From NCBI GenBank assembly GCA_035582835.1, contig JAYKAV010001997.1, positions 230,526 through 294,525 on the forward strand: a DNA stretch of 64,000 bases, read 5' to 3'. Origin of the DNA: Phoebastria nigripes (taxonomy: Eukaryota > Chordata > Aves > Procellariiformes > Diomedeidae). The notes under the pieces are model-generated. The model searched no databases and was not told the origin of the DNA. It saw only the letters and a list, made by a program, of their open reading frames with translations. Both the position numbers and the translations under genes were made by a program. This document shows positions 15,401 through 26,480 of this stretch, in pieces. Numbering within the stretch: position 1 is the first letter of the stretch; each line of letters starts with the position of its first letter.

Positions 15401-17537
15401 CTTCTCAGTAGTGTCCTCAGAGCTCAAGGGAACAAAGAAAAGCTGATAAAAGACTGAGAATGGCATTATAAAGCAAAAGAAAAATAATTAGAGCACCATG
15501 TCAAGTCAAAGGAAGGCACATGAGTTTAGAGCAGAGTGACTCATGTACAGATCAGATACTTTATTGGCCATCATAGCTCCAATGCTGTTATACCAAACAA
15601 TTTTGCCTTGCTTTAAATCTGCGCACACACCTTCCTCAAATATTTTTACAGCTCTCCCACTAACTCATAAGTCAACTCCATGCAGCTTTCTGTAAAGCAC
15701 ACGGTTGAGATGAAGTTCAGGGGCACATAGAAGCTGTTATACAGGATAATACTGTGCTGTACCGTTTTAACTGTGGTACATTATATTTTGTCCTCAGAAA
15801 TTTTAGCCTCAATAACAGCTTTATGTACTTAGCCAACAGGACAACTGACTGTTAAGAATAAACGTTTTCATTATCAACTTGCATAATAGAATAAAGAGTA
15901 TATGGAACAAAATGAGGGGATGACACAAACATGGAGGTAAGCTTTTGGCAAAGTAGAATGACATTTGCAAATTTTAAGAGAACATGCAAACTTGCCTCTT
16001 CTGGAGGGGTGGACATGAAGACCTCCTGAAAACCCTTTACTGTCTCCACATCTCTACCATTCCTGTGCCTATCAGGTAACAAAACTCCAAACAGATGTTA
16101 TGATCTGAATNTTGAAAGAGAATTCAGGCAAGCATAGTAGTCTAATACTATACAGACATTTGAAAGATGTTACTGCATATTTTAACACTGACCTGTTTTA
16201 TAGCCTGCTGTCTAGGGAACTGTTCAGTTCTACAAACCACTACTGAACCTGGCTTGCAAATCTAGACTCACAGTTCAAATAGTATGGAGAATTAATTTCT
16301 AAACAGACTCCACAGTACTGCTAATTCTTACAGTCACGTACTCAGAAAAGGCACTGGTTTTCTAGAAGCCCCTAGTTGTACCATTATATAATTACTCATA
16401 ATCTCAGCTTTAAAAACAGACCATTTAGTTATAAAAACAAGAGGAAAATGGGAACAATAAAGGCTTAAGAATTTTAAGACAAAAAGGAAGGTTCCACATT
16501 TACTACTGGTAAGCCAAACTAATCATAGAAGGNGAAGGATAATGAGGATTTGGAACTTGATGCACTGAACAGTTGGGGCTGACAACACAGTTTTCATAAT
16601 AAAATCAGTTTGTTGGCATGCCCCCAGAATGGATTTGATTTGAGTGACTAGAAAAACCCATGAAAATAGATTTCAGTTGTAGATATTATCCATTTATTCC
16701 TATCACAAATTACCCATTCTTTTTTCTGATTCTACCAAAGAGATCTAAGATTTTAGTATTTCCTTACCTTGGAAAAGTAGGAAGGCCCATTTACATCCCA
16801 AAATGTTGCTGATTTCCAAGAAATTCCTATTCCTTCATACAAGTGAATCTACAAAAATTTAATGAAGACTTCCTATTTTCCCTGATCTCCTCAAGTCATT
16901 GTATCTCCTATTACACAGAAATAAGAAGTTTTAAGACAGAGTTCCAAAATTTGCTGCACGAACATAATCACAACAAGCAAAACATTCTTCCAAAAAATGT
17001 TCATAATTGAGTGACACAGAAATTCAGTTAAAGATAAAACATTTGCCGTAGCTCAGAATTTGTTGGAACAAGAAAAAGTTCAGCTGACCACTAAAAAAAA
17101 AATGCATTTAATAATTTAAGAGACTCATAAACCCCTCTTACTCATGGCCTTAAACTAACGTTTTAAAAGAATATTCTTTCTTTACAGCAAATCCAAAGTG
17201 TTTCCATAACTATATATAAACAAATTTAATCTGTGCAACTAGATTGGTAGTTGACAATATCTGCTTAACACAAACAAGAAAGAACAGTATTAATACTATA
17301 CTCTTTCTCTATAGCAAAATTGGCCACTAAAGCTAGATTTTTAATGACCACATTCTGATACCAGGGTACTATGTATATACTTAACTTTCATTTTATTTCA
17401 GGAAAGCTAGATGAGCATGGAAACAACTGAATAGTGCATTTTGGATTCAACTGTATTCCCGAACAAGTTTAAACTCTAGATCTCCATCTAGAAATGTTTT
17501 CTGGTTAAGTACCAAGAAGGCTAGTTTGGCTTAGGTC
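12451..17537. other. AT-rich non-coding sequence
   Basis: No recognisable gene, RNA or mobile element. Short homopolymers occur (T run near 13537-13553, AT-rich stretch 14150-14260). Ns occur at 14329, 16111 and 16533. Confidence 0.6.
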
Positions 17538-17580
17538 AAAAAAAAAAAAACAACAAACCCCCCCCCCCCCAAAAAAAAAC

Positions 17581-17611
<31 letters not shown>

Positions 17612-17642
17612 TGGGTGTGGGGTAGTTATTAAAAAAAAAAAG

Positions 17643-17705
<63 letters not shown>

Positions 17706-17790
17706 AACAACAACAACAACCAAACCACAAAAAACCTTCTCCTTCAACTTCACACATCTAAAAAAAAAATAAAATAAAATAAAATAAAAA
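17538..17790 (+). repeat. Long poly(A)/low-complexity tract with C13 and (AAAAT)n
   Basis: The tract is A13-14, CAAC, a 13-base C run (17558-17570), several long A runs up to 17703 interrupted by a short GATGGGTGTGGGGTAG-type island at 17610-17626, a CAACAACAACAAC patch, 40 bp of ordinary sequence, then (AAAAT)n at about 17761-17790. The poly-Phe open frames on the opposite strand are artefacts of the T run. Such tracts are error-prone in assemblies, so the exact length is uncertain. Confidence 0.9.
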
Positions 17791-19127
17791 AATCAATAAA
17801 CATTTCTGTTTCATACTGCAAGTTAGTTCAACCATGTAGTAGAACCTTGTAATACAGCCTCTGAAATCTGTTTTAATACGGGACCAAAAGGCAACTGGGT
17901 AGCAAAAACTGTATTTTTTACACACATCATATTTCTGCCAACATGGAATAAGTAACGCAATAAAAACAGCATCCAACATTACATGGATTTGGGCTAAGCT
18001 AATATAATTTTCAATAGAGGCAAGAAGAATCTATCCAGAAATACCCTGACACATATACTACAGATCCAAGGTCTACTGTTCCTTAAAAGAGAAGAATTAT
18101 ATAAAGTCAACATCATGACTTTTCCAAAGTTAGGAAACCTCTCAACCTTTCAAATACGAGGTAACACTATACATGTAGCTGGCATTTTTAAATCTCTGCT
18201 TAACTAGTTGCATGGTAACATCTTTATGTTAACTATTCCATAATTTTATCTGAAACAGAGGCATATTACATAAAATCTGTAGCCAAAACGTAGGAAAGGT
18301 ATATAGGTTTCTATGACATGGTATACTCAGAAAAGCCTGTATTTTCAAAGATATGGAAGGCAAACAACTGCTTTTAGATACAAGTCAGGAGTACAGATAG
18401 AGCAGTTTTAATGCTTAGGAAAGAAAAAACTGTGCACTTTTCCCTTCTCAGCAAACTACAATAATTCTCCTCTTTCAGAAACACTGCAGACTTCATATAA
18501 CACCGGGGGCGGGGAAAGCATGACTGAGCTGTTCTGCTACATACCGGCTCACCAAGAGGTCTTGTGGGGAGAAAGGGAACAGCGTTGTTAAGCGATACGC
18601 TTGTTGGATGAGTAGACTTTGATGTGTGCAAACACGCAATCAATCTTTTATTTGATTTGACCCTTTCAGCTGATACGTAGCTTCTGCAGGTGTCCAGTCT
18701 GCAGGAATACAAGGGTATTCTCACAGAGACAAGTATGTCTGATAGGAACACACCCTGAAAATAGAGATATTCCTTGCTTCCATGCACAAACTCGCACTGC
18801 AGGGAACTGAAAGCATGCAACCATTGAATTTTCTCTTGTGGAAAGCAATCTGTAACTCCACATACTATAATATCAGGTAACAACTGGCAGTATGCTAATA
18901 TCATACCGCAGCTATGTCAAANCAAAAGTACCAAAGACATAGAGGAATGAAATGGTATCACCCTCCCCGAGTATCAGCCACTCCCTCTTACAACCTAACT
19001 CTGGGTAACAGGACATAAGACTCAACACTATGGAGAAGGGGGGAAACTGGAAAACATCTAGAGCAAGAGCAAAATTCGAAACTGGATGAATTACCGGTGG
19101 GCAGGGAGCACTGAGCAGTAATTACTG

Positions 19128-19166
19128 CCCTCCAACAGTGCCCCCCAACAGTGTCCTCCAACAGCC
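19128..19166 (+). repeat. 13-bp tandem repeat, three copies
   Basis: CCCTCCAACAGTG, CCCCCCAACAGTG and TCCTCCAACAGCC follow each other without gaps. This is a small minisatellite. Confidence 0.85.
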
Positions 19167-19950
19167 ATATCTTACAAGAAGAAAACAAGCAAAACAAAAC
19201 CAAACACACAGAACTGAATCATTAAGCGTACCTATTACGTATTGGTAGACATATCAAAACTATTCAAAGGAATAGTATATTTAATTTGGATGGTATAACT
19301 TGTTGGAATTGTTATACAGTGACAGATGATGAAATAGTGATAGCTACTTTCTAAATTTGTCCTACAAAAATAAAATAGAGAAAGAAAAAGCCCCATAATT
19401 GGACTTACATATTTAAATTACCAAGGCTAATGACATTGGAAATGCCTCTAAATGGGATTGCTGTGGAGGTTTCAGTTAATGACACATATGAAACCATCCA
19501 CTTTTATAGTAAGTTTCTCCGTATTTCATTTCTATGTCTACTGAGTGAACACCACCACCGAAGTGGAATTTTTTGTTTATACTTTGCTGAATTAAAGCAA
19601 GAATAAGAGCAGATGTATATTCAAATCAATAATAACAGCAACATTTTGAGTGGTTATTAAGATTAAAATATTTCCAACATAAGCAGCTGTCCAACTGCTT
19701 GATTTTATTGTTTCTATTTTTGTTGTGTCTTCCATAAATTCACTATTAAGAAAAGTGAATAACCAAACAAAAAAGGTGCAATCAAAACAAAGCGAAGGTA
19801 ATTATGCAAGATTCTCCCCTTTTTGTACGTCCACTTTGTTCTTTGGGGGAAAAATGCAAACAACAGACTATTCACAAAAGTAACAGCTACACTGAAAAAT
19901 TTCAAGGGCTCTAAAGGAGCCACATTAAGAAATATTTTTCATCTAAAAAA

Positions 19951-19988
19951 TGCAGAAGTACCGCAATAATGCAGAAGTACCACAATAC
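19951..19988 (+). repeat. 19-bp tandem duplication
   Basis: TGCAGAAGTACCGCAATAA at 19951-19969 is followed at once by a near-identical copy at 19970-19988, with changes at the CCGC/CCAC position and the last base. Confidence 0.85.
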
Positions 19989-22900
19989 GGAAGACTTCAA
20001 GAAGCATTATCTACCTGGTACTGACACCTTTGCCACTCAAGATGTTACAGAAAAGCAGCCCATGGTGTAGCTAAAGAGCAAATGTGAATTACAGAACCGA
20101 ACAGGGAGGCGGCTTGTTTGTCAGCCTCTCCTGCAGTCAGAAATCTAGGGGTTGCAGCCTTGGATAGATANTCCTCTACTTCTACAGCTTCCCATAAGCC
20201 TGTTGAACTAAAACAGGTGCACAGAGTGAGCAGAAAGTTGAAGCTTTTACAAGAAATACCTGCAATTAGGTTATTTTCTCACAGCTTTCAGTAGAAACAA
20301 TGCATATGCTCACAGAACATCTGATATATTTGAAAGTCATCGAAACTGTGAATTCTTCTAGTAAAAGTTAGAATACTAACCAATTCTTAGAAATCTCTTC
20401 CCACCAATGAAACAATCTGATTATAAATGCATTTTAACATACTTGTCCGAACTGAACAATAACTAACTGGTTGAAAATACATCTTTGAAAAATGTCAGAG
20501 TATGAAAATTACCTAAAATTAGACCAGAAGCAGAATACTGTCTTCAAAAGGCAATTCAGCCTGGATATTAAAACACTGGGTTTTTCTGTTTCCCTTGCAA
20601 TTTGGTACCTAGCTGTAATCCAAAACAATCGTAGCAACCCTAAAGGAATTAAAAAGGAGGCATTCATGTCAAGAAAGTTCCTCAAGAGGAAGTCTACAGG
20701 TTGTTCTTTGATGTGAACTGTTGGTAGTGCACAAAGCAGTAGCTACTCTGCTACTTGACCCCTATTTATCTTGCTAAATTCCAAAGGGAAACCAAATTGG
20801 GTTTCCCCAAATACTGCCAAAAGATATTTGCACTGCTACAGAAAGAAATTAGCCTAATCCAAGCAACAGAGTTTTGTACTTGGAGTAAAGGAATGCATTA
20901 TGAAAATGTTAGAAAGAAGATGCAGTGTAACAAAAACCTCAAATACCAGAGATCGCTGCAGCAGCATTCTTGCTGTATGCTGTAGCACAGACAGAGAAAA
21001 ATACTGTGGGAGGAGAGGTCTCGCATCAGAGCATTGTCTGAAACAGCAGACAGCAAGGTCCTACTACACAAGGCAAGGTCAATGCAACTGGAGAGTCATC
21101 TGTTTAAGAAAACACACTATTATTAGATGCAAGTTATGCAGCACTTGTGCATACTAATAGAATAAAACCATTACCCCAAAAATAAATGTTTTCAAATGGT
21201 AGCTTCGACTTTGTACTCAATGTTTCCACTTTTTGTGTCTCATTTAAAACATACAAATTAGTAACATAAAGAATATTGAAAATACCTGAGTATTTAATTT
21301 TCAATTACTTATGAAATGTTACAATTGAAAAATACAATAACATATACATTTTTTTTTAATGAGGCAGCTCCACTGAAAATGTCATAACAAATTATTAACT
21401 ATTACTTACTGATAGCAACATAGAATAAAAAGTATCCCAGAATTGACAGCCTATTTAAACTATTATGATATGCGTCAGACTACTGTGAGTAAAATATTAC
21501 AGTAAATATACTGGCCTACAGAATACACTTCCTTGTACAAGACTCAAGCCTGCACTGTCTCCACACTCGAAAGTTATGCCTGAGTACGTAAGAGTTTCAG
21601 ATATAAAGAACGCAGAAGGCAGCTCCTTGGGGCATGTCACATATTCCACAGGGTGTGTGTCCCGCTACTTTAAATCATTCACTGAAAGAGCTGGCATTAC
21701 CTGCGGCACCACCATTGACACTTGATAAATTGGAGAAATATAGCGGGCTCTGGAAGAAGGATAACTCTGGTGGAGACTTGAGCTCATTCCTTCTAGCTCT
21801 TGTAGTTTACCAGTCTTCGGTAACTGATGGCACATCTAGCTTTTGTTTGGACATGTTGGATTATTTATGAATGACTGGGCAGTTAAGAAGAGAGTATTGT
21901 GGACGGCCTAGTTTAAAATCGGTGACATTAAGTCTTGCACAGAGATGTCAGCATGACAGAGTATATGAAACCACCAAGGACCAGACTTTGATCCCACAGT
22001 GACATATTTACAAATTAACTCCATTGTTTCATGTAAGATCAAAATTCTGCGCCTCAAAAACAGAAGAAAAAGATTAGAGAGCTCCCAATACAGGAAATGC
22101 AAAGAAAAACTGTCACCACTTTATCCTCAGCTCTTAAACACAAGTCTCATTTCAGTAGATGGACATTTTGCGCAAAAAAAAAAAAATCGAAGAGTGAAAT
22201 ATGACCAATATCTGGCAGAACCACGACTATGGAAACCCCACCCACAAGCAGATATACGTGTAGGTTTGCCAAGACAAATAAAGCAGTATGCAGAGTAAGC
22301 TGGACTGCTCTCATATCATATATACTCAGTCATGTAGGCCCTCAAGTACACGTGCAACAACTCTCTTCTAAATGAGATTAAGAAGGCTCAAGAAGGGACA
22401 GAATTAACCTAAGGAAAAACATGGATTTCAGGTTAGCATGCTAATAGCTTTCCAAAACAGAGCCATGATGAAAAGTATTATTTAAAAATTAATCAGACTG
22501 CATACTAAAGGTACAGACAGCTGTTAACCTGCTGTCTGCACAATCAAATGATAGCCATTACTCAAATGAAACCATCAATGGCTGCATTGTGAACAGGCAT
22601 GAGAGTAAGCCTGTCCACACTGGAGCTGCGTGATTCATTCCAATGTTTCAGTTACTGGTATTTTTGAAAAGTATATAAAACGAAAAAGATGTGAATTATT
22701 AGTAATAACACTATCACTGTCATTTATAAAGTTTAGGGCTCACAGTCATGAGCCAATATCCATTCTGCGGTAGGTGCTGCACAAACAGAAAACAAAACGA
22801 CAACCCTTGTTCCGAAGTGCAGTCTTTAGTGTTTTTAAAGAAGAAAATCTTAAAGAAATACTTTTGTAAATATTTTGTAAATACTTCTAATACTGCTAAT

Positions 22901-24548
22901 GAAATAATAGATTAATTGCTTTTTGCCTCCTTTATAACTCAAGGCTTCCTTTAACTAATTCTTGTTTCACATCCAAGAACCATTGCTAAATTACAGCTGC
23001 TCTTCTCCAAAAAAGAAAAGCTGCTAACTTGAGCTAAATGTTTCCAACCATTATAAATTTACCACAATCCTTCATGAACAGTTACAACTGTCACTTTTCA
23101 GTATGTGCCTTGCTTCTATACTGGATTTCGGTGCAGCTTCTAGTCACTGGATCTTAATATTCATATTTCTCTTAAATAGAACAGCCCTTTAAAACAAGAA
23201 ATACTCTTTTCTATGGGTACTTACAAATAGTGCTCAAATTGTTTCACAACATTCTTTTGGATAACCTAAATATACAGAATTTCTTTTTCTCATTTTACAA
23301 ATCTCCCAAACCTCAAATTATCTTATCTCTTTCATGAACTTGTTCTGTGATTTCCAGTAAATACAGTTTTTAGATATTTTTTATTCTGTAGTAGGGCTTT
23401 CATGTTTCTTGAACTTAAAGTTTTACTTTGGGTTTTTTTTTTCCTTATTAAATTGTTGGAACTCTGGCTTGAACACCACACTTTTATTGGTTAAGATGCA
23501 TCACATTAATGTGAATTGAGAGGACAGGAACTGCACTGTCTGGTCTGTNGTCACAAAGTCTTAATAACAAACTTCTTACCGTGTGTGAAAATAGGAATGA
23601 ACTCATTTCAGTAAACTAGAGTAATACCTCAATATGGCAGAACACGAATAAATTCTATTTAGATGACTAAGAAAGAAAGATTTCAGTAATCCTTTGTGAA
23701 TTTATGCACAGACTGGACATGCTCTTTTATGACTTGGCCATTTCTCTCTGAAGCATTTCCTAATACATAAAATGTTGCATCTGTTTCTGGTTTCACCTCG
23801 TTTGTTTCATTGCTCCCAGATTTGTTTAGGTGGTTTTCATTTTGTTTTTGTAATGATCACAAACGTCGGTTGTTTGCCATTGACTTTTCACAGGGTGAGA
23901 TACCACGGATCAAAGATGATTCTCTGTAGTTGGAAACGCATGACTTCTTAAACTACATAATGGTCACTGCTTTGCAATAATTGCTAAATGGTTTTTCCAT
24001 AATTGGCAGGTTCCCTGATCCCCTTTCAAATATCCAAGTATATAAAATGTACAGGATTTAAATATTTAGCAAACTTTTGCCATATAAATACAACAGCAAG
24101 CCCAATTCTGCTCCTCACACAAGTGCCTTACTATGAAAGACGAAACGTTTGACTGTTCCTTGAAGTACAGCTGATCCTTTATGTATTTCTCTACCACTCT
24201 ACCCAGCTCTTACACTTCCTTTATCAGAAGCCTGGTTCACAGCCACCTGTATAGGGTCTTCTCCGTATCACCTGTGGCATCCCAAGAGCATGCAGCAGAA
24301 CCGATAAGCATCACACCCAGCCACTTTGGTCCTGATCCTANAAACACTTCAGTGAAACTACTTTTGTGTTTGCAGACTTAGAGCCTTTATAACTCAGCCA
24401 CAATTCATCGAGTGGGCCAAAGAGAAGTCTGGAGCTGGAAGGAATGCGTTTGCCCTTCGTGTCTGGGCACCAGGGCCCGCAGCGCCCATGAAGAGTGCTT
24501 AGAGCCTGCAAGAGGGGCTCGCCAAGAGTGAGTGGGGAGAAAGAAACG

Positions 24549-24554
24549 ACGTCA
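24549..24554 (-). promoter_or_regulatory. CRE-like half-site at the left edge of CpG island 1
   Basis: ACGTCA on the plus strand (TGACGTCG read on the minus strand) matches seven of eight positions of the cAMP-response element TGACGTCA. It sits about 230 bp left of the island. Motif match only, with low weight. Confidence 0.2.
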
Positions 24555-25255
24555 CCCCTGCCGCTTACAACCAGAGGCTCCTTCCAACACCAGATCCCGT
24601 GAGCTACACTGCTCTTGTCAGATCACAATTAGCCAGGCTTTAATGTAAAAAAAATAACAACTGCTTGTACAATGACAACAGGTAAAAAAAAGAAAAGAAC
24701 AGTGAAAGCAAGGGATGAAGTTGTAACGGTTTATAGCACGTAGGATAAGGGCAATCCACCCCAATTTGCTTTTGCATCTAGGATTTTCTTGAACCCTCCC
24801 GGAGGAAGAGGGGGAGCCCTGAAGCCGAAGGTCAGGCGGGGAGGGCGCGGGCACCGGGGACCACCGGGTCCTCCCGCCGGCGGCGCGGGGCTGCAGAACA
24901 TGGCCGAAAGCGGAGCCCCCGCCCGCCCCCGGGCACGGCCGCAGCAGGCAGCCCTCCGCGCCCCCCGCCGGGGCCGGGGCGCCCCGACCCAGCCCCAGGG
25001 AGCCCCTGGGGGAAACGCCAGCCTCACTCGGGAGCCGGGGAAGGAGCCCCCGAAGGCGGGCGGGGGCGAGCAGGAGACGCACCTTTCAGCGTCCCCCCGG
25101 AATCTTCCTCTTCCTCCTCGGGCCGGCCGGTGACTCCAGCAGCGGTGGGGCCTCGGCGGCGGAGCGCTCTGCGGGACGGGGCCGCCCCCGCCTCGCCAGC
25201 GCTCCACGGCCGCCGCTGCCCGGGGCGGCGGAGCGAGCGAGGCGCCTACCGCGGC

Positions 25256-25278
25256 GGGCCGGGGGCGGGGGCTGTGGG
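25256..25278 (+). other. Potential G-quadruplex
   Basis: Four G runs of 3, 5, 5 and 3 bases are separated by loops of 1-4 bases within CpG island 1. The G-rich strand is the plus strand. Confidence 0.4.
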
Positions 25279-25337
25279 CGCGCACCGCCCCGCCGGGCCG
25301 GCGGAGGGAGGGAGGTGCCGCGCGGGCAGCGCCGCCG

Positions 25338-25348
25338 GCTGACTCAGC
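25338..25348. promoter_or_regulatory. MARE/AP-1-like palindrome GCTGACTCAGC
   Basis: This 11-bp palindrome with a TGACTCA core and flanking GC arms matches the T-MARE pattern bound by MAF/NF-E2/NRF-type bZIP dimers. It lies inside CpG island 1, where a promoter is expected. Motif match only. Confidence 0.35.
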
Positions 25349-26120
25349 CGCGGAGCGAGGGCGCGGGGCCGCCGGGGCGGGTTCCCCCGGGACCGCCCCT
25401 CCTCGGCGGCGGGCGGCGGGCGGGGGGCAGACCCTCCCGCCGGGCGGCTGCCCGCGGGCCGGTTCGCGGAGATCGTCCTCCGCACACGAGACAGCCGGGA
25501 CGCGGGCGAGCCCGCCGCGGGCAGCTCCTCCTCGTCCTGCCCCAAGGCAGCCCCGCGCTCCCNCAGGCACCGCGGCGAGGTAGGCGCGGGGTGATGAAGC
25601 GCACGCTGGCTTTGCAGCCCCTCCGCCGGCCAGGCGCTCGCCCCGCGCCGCCGTGGGTGCGCACCCCGCAGCGGCAGCGCGTCTGCCGGCGCCTCGGGGG
25701 GGTGCGTGGTCCGCGGCGGCTGCCCACCGCCGCTCCGCTCTCCAGGCGGCGTTTGAACTACTCCACGACCTGCAAGGTTGGCGGTAACCCTGCCGGCAGC
25801 AGTGCCCCTAAACTACAAATTCAACTGCTTTCCCCCCCTCCGTCTGTGTGTGACTGCTCGTAACGGACCAGACGGCGCCCGCAGAGGGGATCCCCGAAGC
25901 CGGAGAGCGCACCCCGGGTCCCGTCCCGCCGCGGGTCGCACGCCCCGCCGCTGGGCAGCTGCCAGCTGGAGTTACCCGCGGAAAATCTTCCTCCTACCTC
26001 CCGCCACGGGCGGCGTCGCCTAAGCGCCCCAGCCCCGCGCCTCCACTCCGCTGAGTAACGGCGCCGTCCCCCGCAGCGGGAGCCGGTCCAGCGCCACCGC
26101 CGTGGGCGCCCGCCGAGCGA

Positions 26121-26139
26121 GGGCCGGGGCGGGGGCGGG
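26121..26139 (+). other. Potential G-quadruplex
   Basis: Four G runs of 3, 4, 5 and 3 bases lie within 19 bp, with loops of 1-2 bases, in the right half of CpG island 1 on the plus strand. Confidence 0.4.
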
Positions 26140-26480
26140 CCGGGCCGCGGCTGCCTCAACGCATCGGAATGTCGGCGCGCGCTCCGCGACCCCGCGCCCC
26201 CCTCCGCGCCCGCCGGCAGCAGCAGCGGTGCACAAGGTGCTTCTGCTGCCCCGCGGCAGCCTTGCCGCAGCACGGTGNGGAGCGCGGGCTGCGGCAGTGG
26301 CAACAACGGCTCGATTCAGGAGCGGGTTGGGAAGCGCAGCGCACAACCTCTGCCCTCTGCTCCGCTGCCAGCCATTATCTCCGGGAAGAGAGAGCGGGGC
26401 CTGGGGAAGGGGAGGGGGAAATACTGCACCGCTTCCATCGACGCCACGGGAAAACACGGTTTCGGTGAACTCAGCTGTGC

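Larger units (their letters stand above)
17791..24779. other. AT-rich non-coding sequence left of CpG island 1
   Basis: Mostly featureless. It contains two small tandem repeats (19128-19166, 19951-19988) and the longest unassigned open frame outside the islands (18904-18374 minus, 176 codons), which has no recognisable domain. GC content rises from about 24.4 kb towards the island. Confidence 0.6.
24780..26480. promoter_or_regulatory. CpG island 1: promoter candidate of an unidentified gene (possibly PLCE1)
   Basis: About 1.7 kb of extreme GC and CpG density starts and ends abruptly in AT-rich DNA. It has many GC boxes, two runs able to form G-quadruplexes (25256-25278 and 26121-26139) and a MARE-like palindrome (25338-25348). 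Such islands normally mark promoters. Overlapping open frames exist on both strands (the longest is 24731-25570 minus, 279 codons). Their composition is Pro/Arg/Gly/Ala-rich without domains, so I regard them as non-coding shadows. In human, PLCE1 follows SLC35G1 in the same orientation, so by synteny a leftward (minus-strand) PLCE1 start with non-coding exon 1 is plausible. Direction cannot be set from sequence alone. Single Ns occur at 25563 and 26278. Confidence 0.65.

Noticed and set aside
17505..17753. Poly-Phe minus-strand frames
   Set aside because: Translation of a long homopolymer tract.
24731..25570. 279-codon minus-strand open frame in CpG island 1
   Set aside because: Pro/Arg/Gly/Ala-rich with no domain, and overlapped by equally long frames on other strands and phases. 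This is expected in stop-poor GC-rich DNA.
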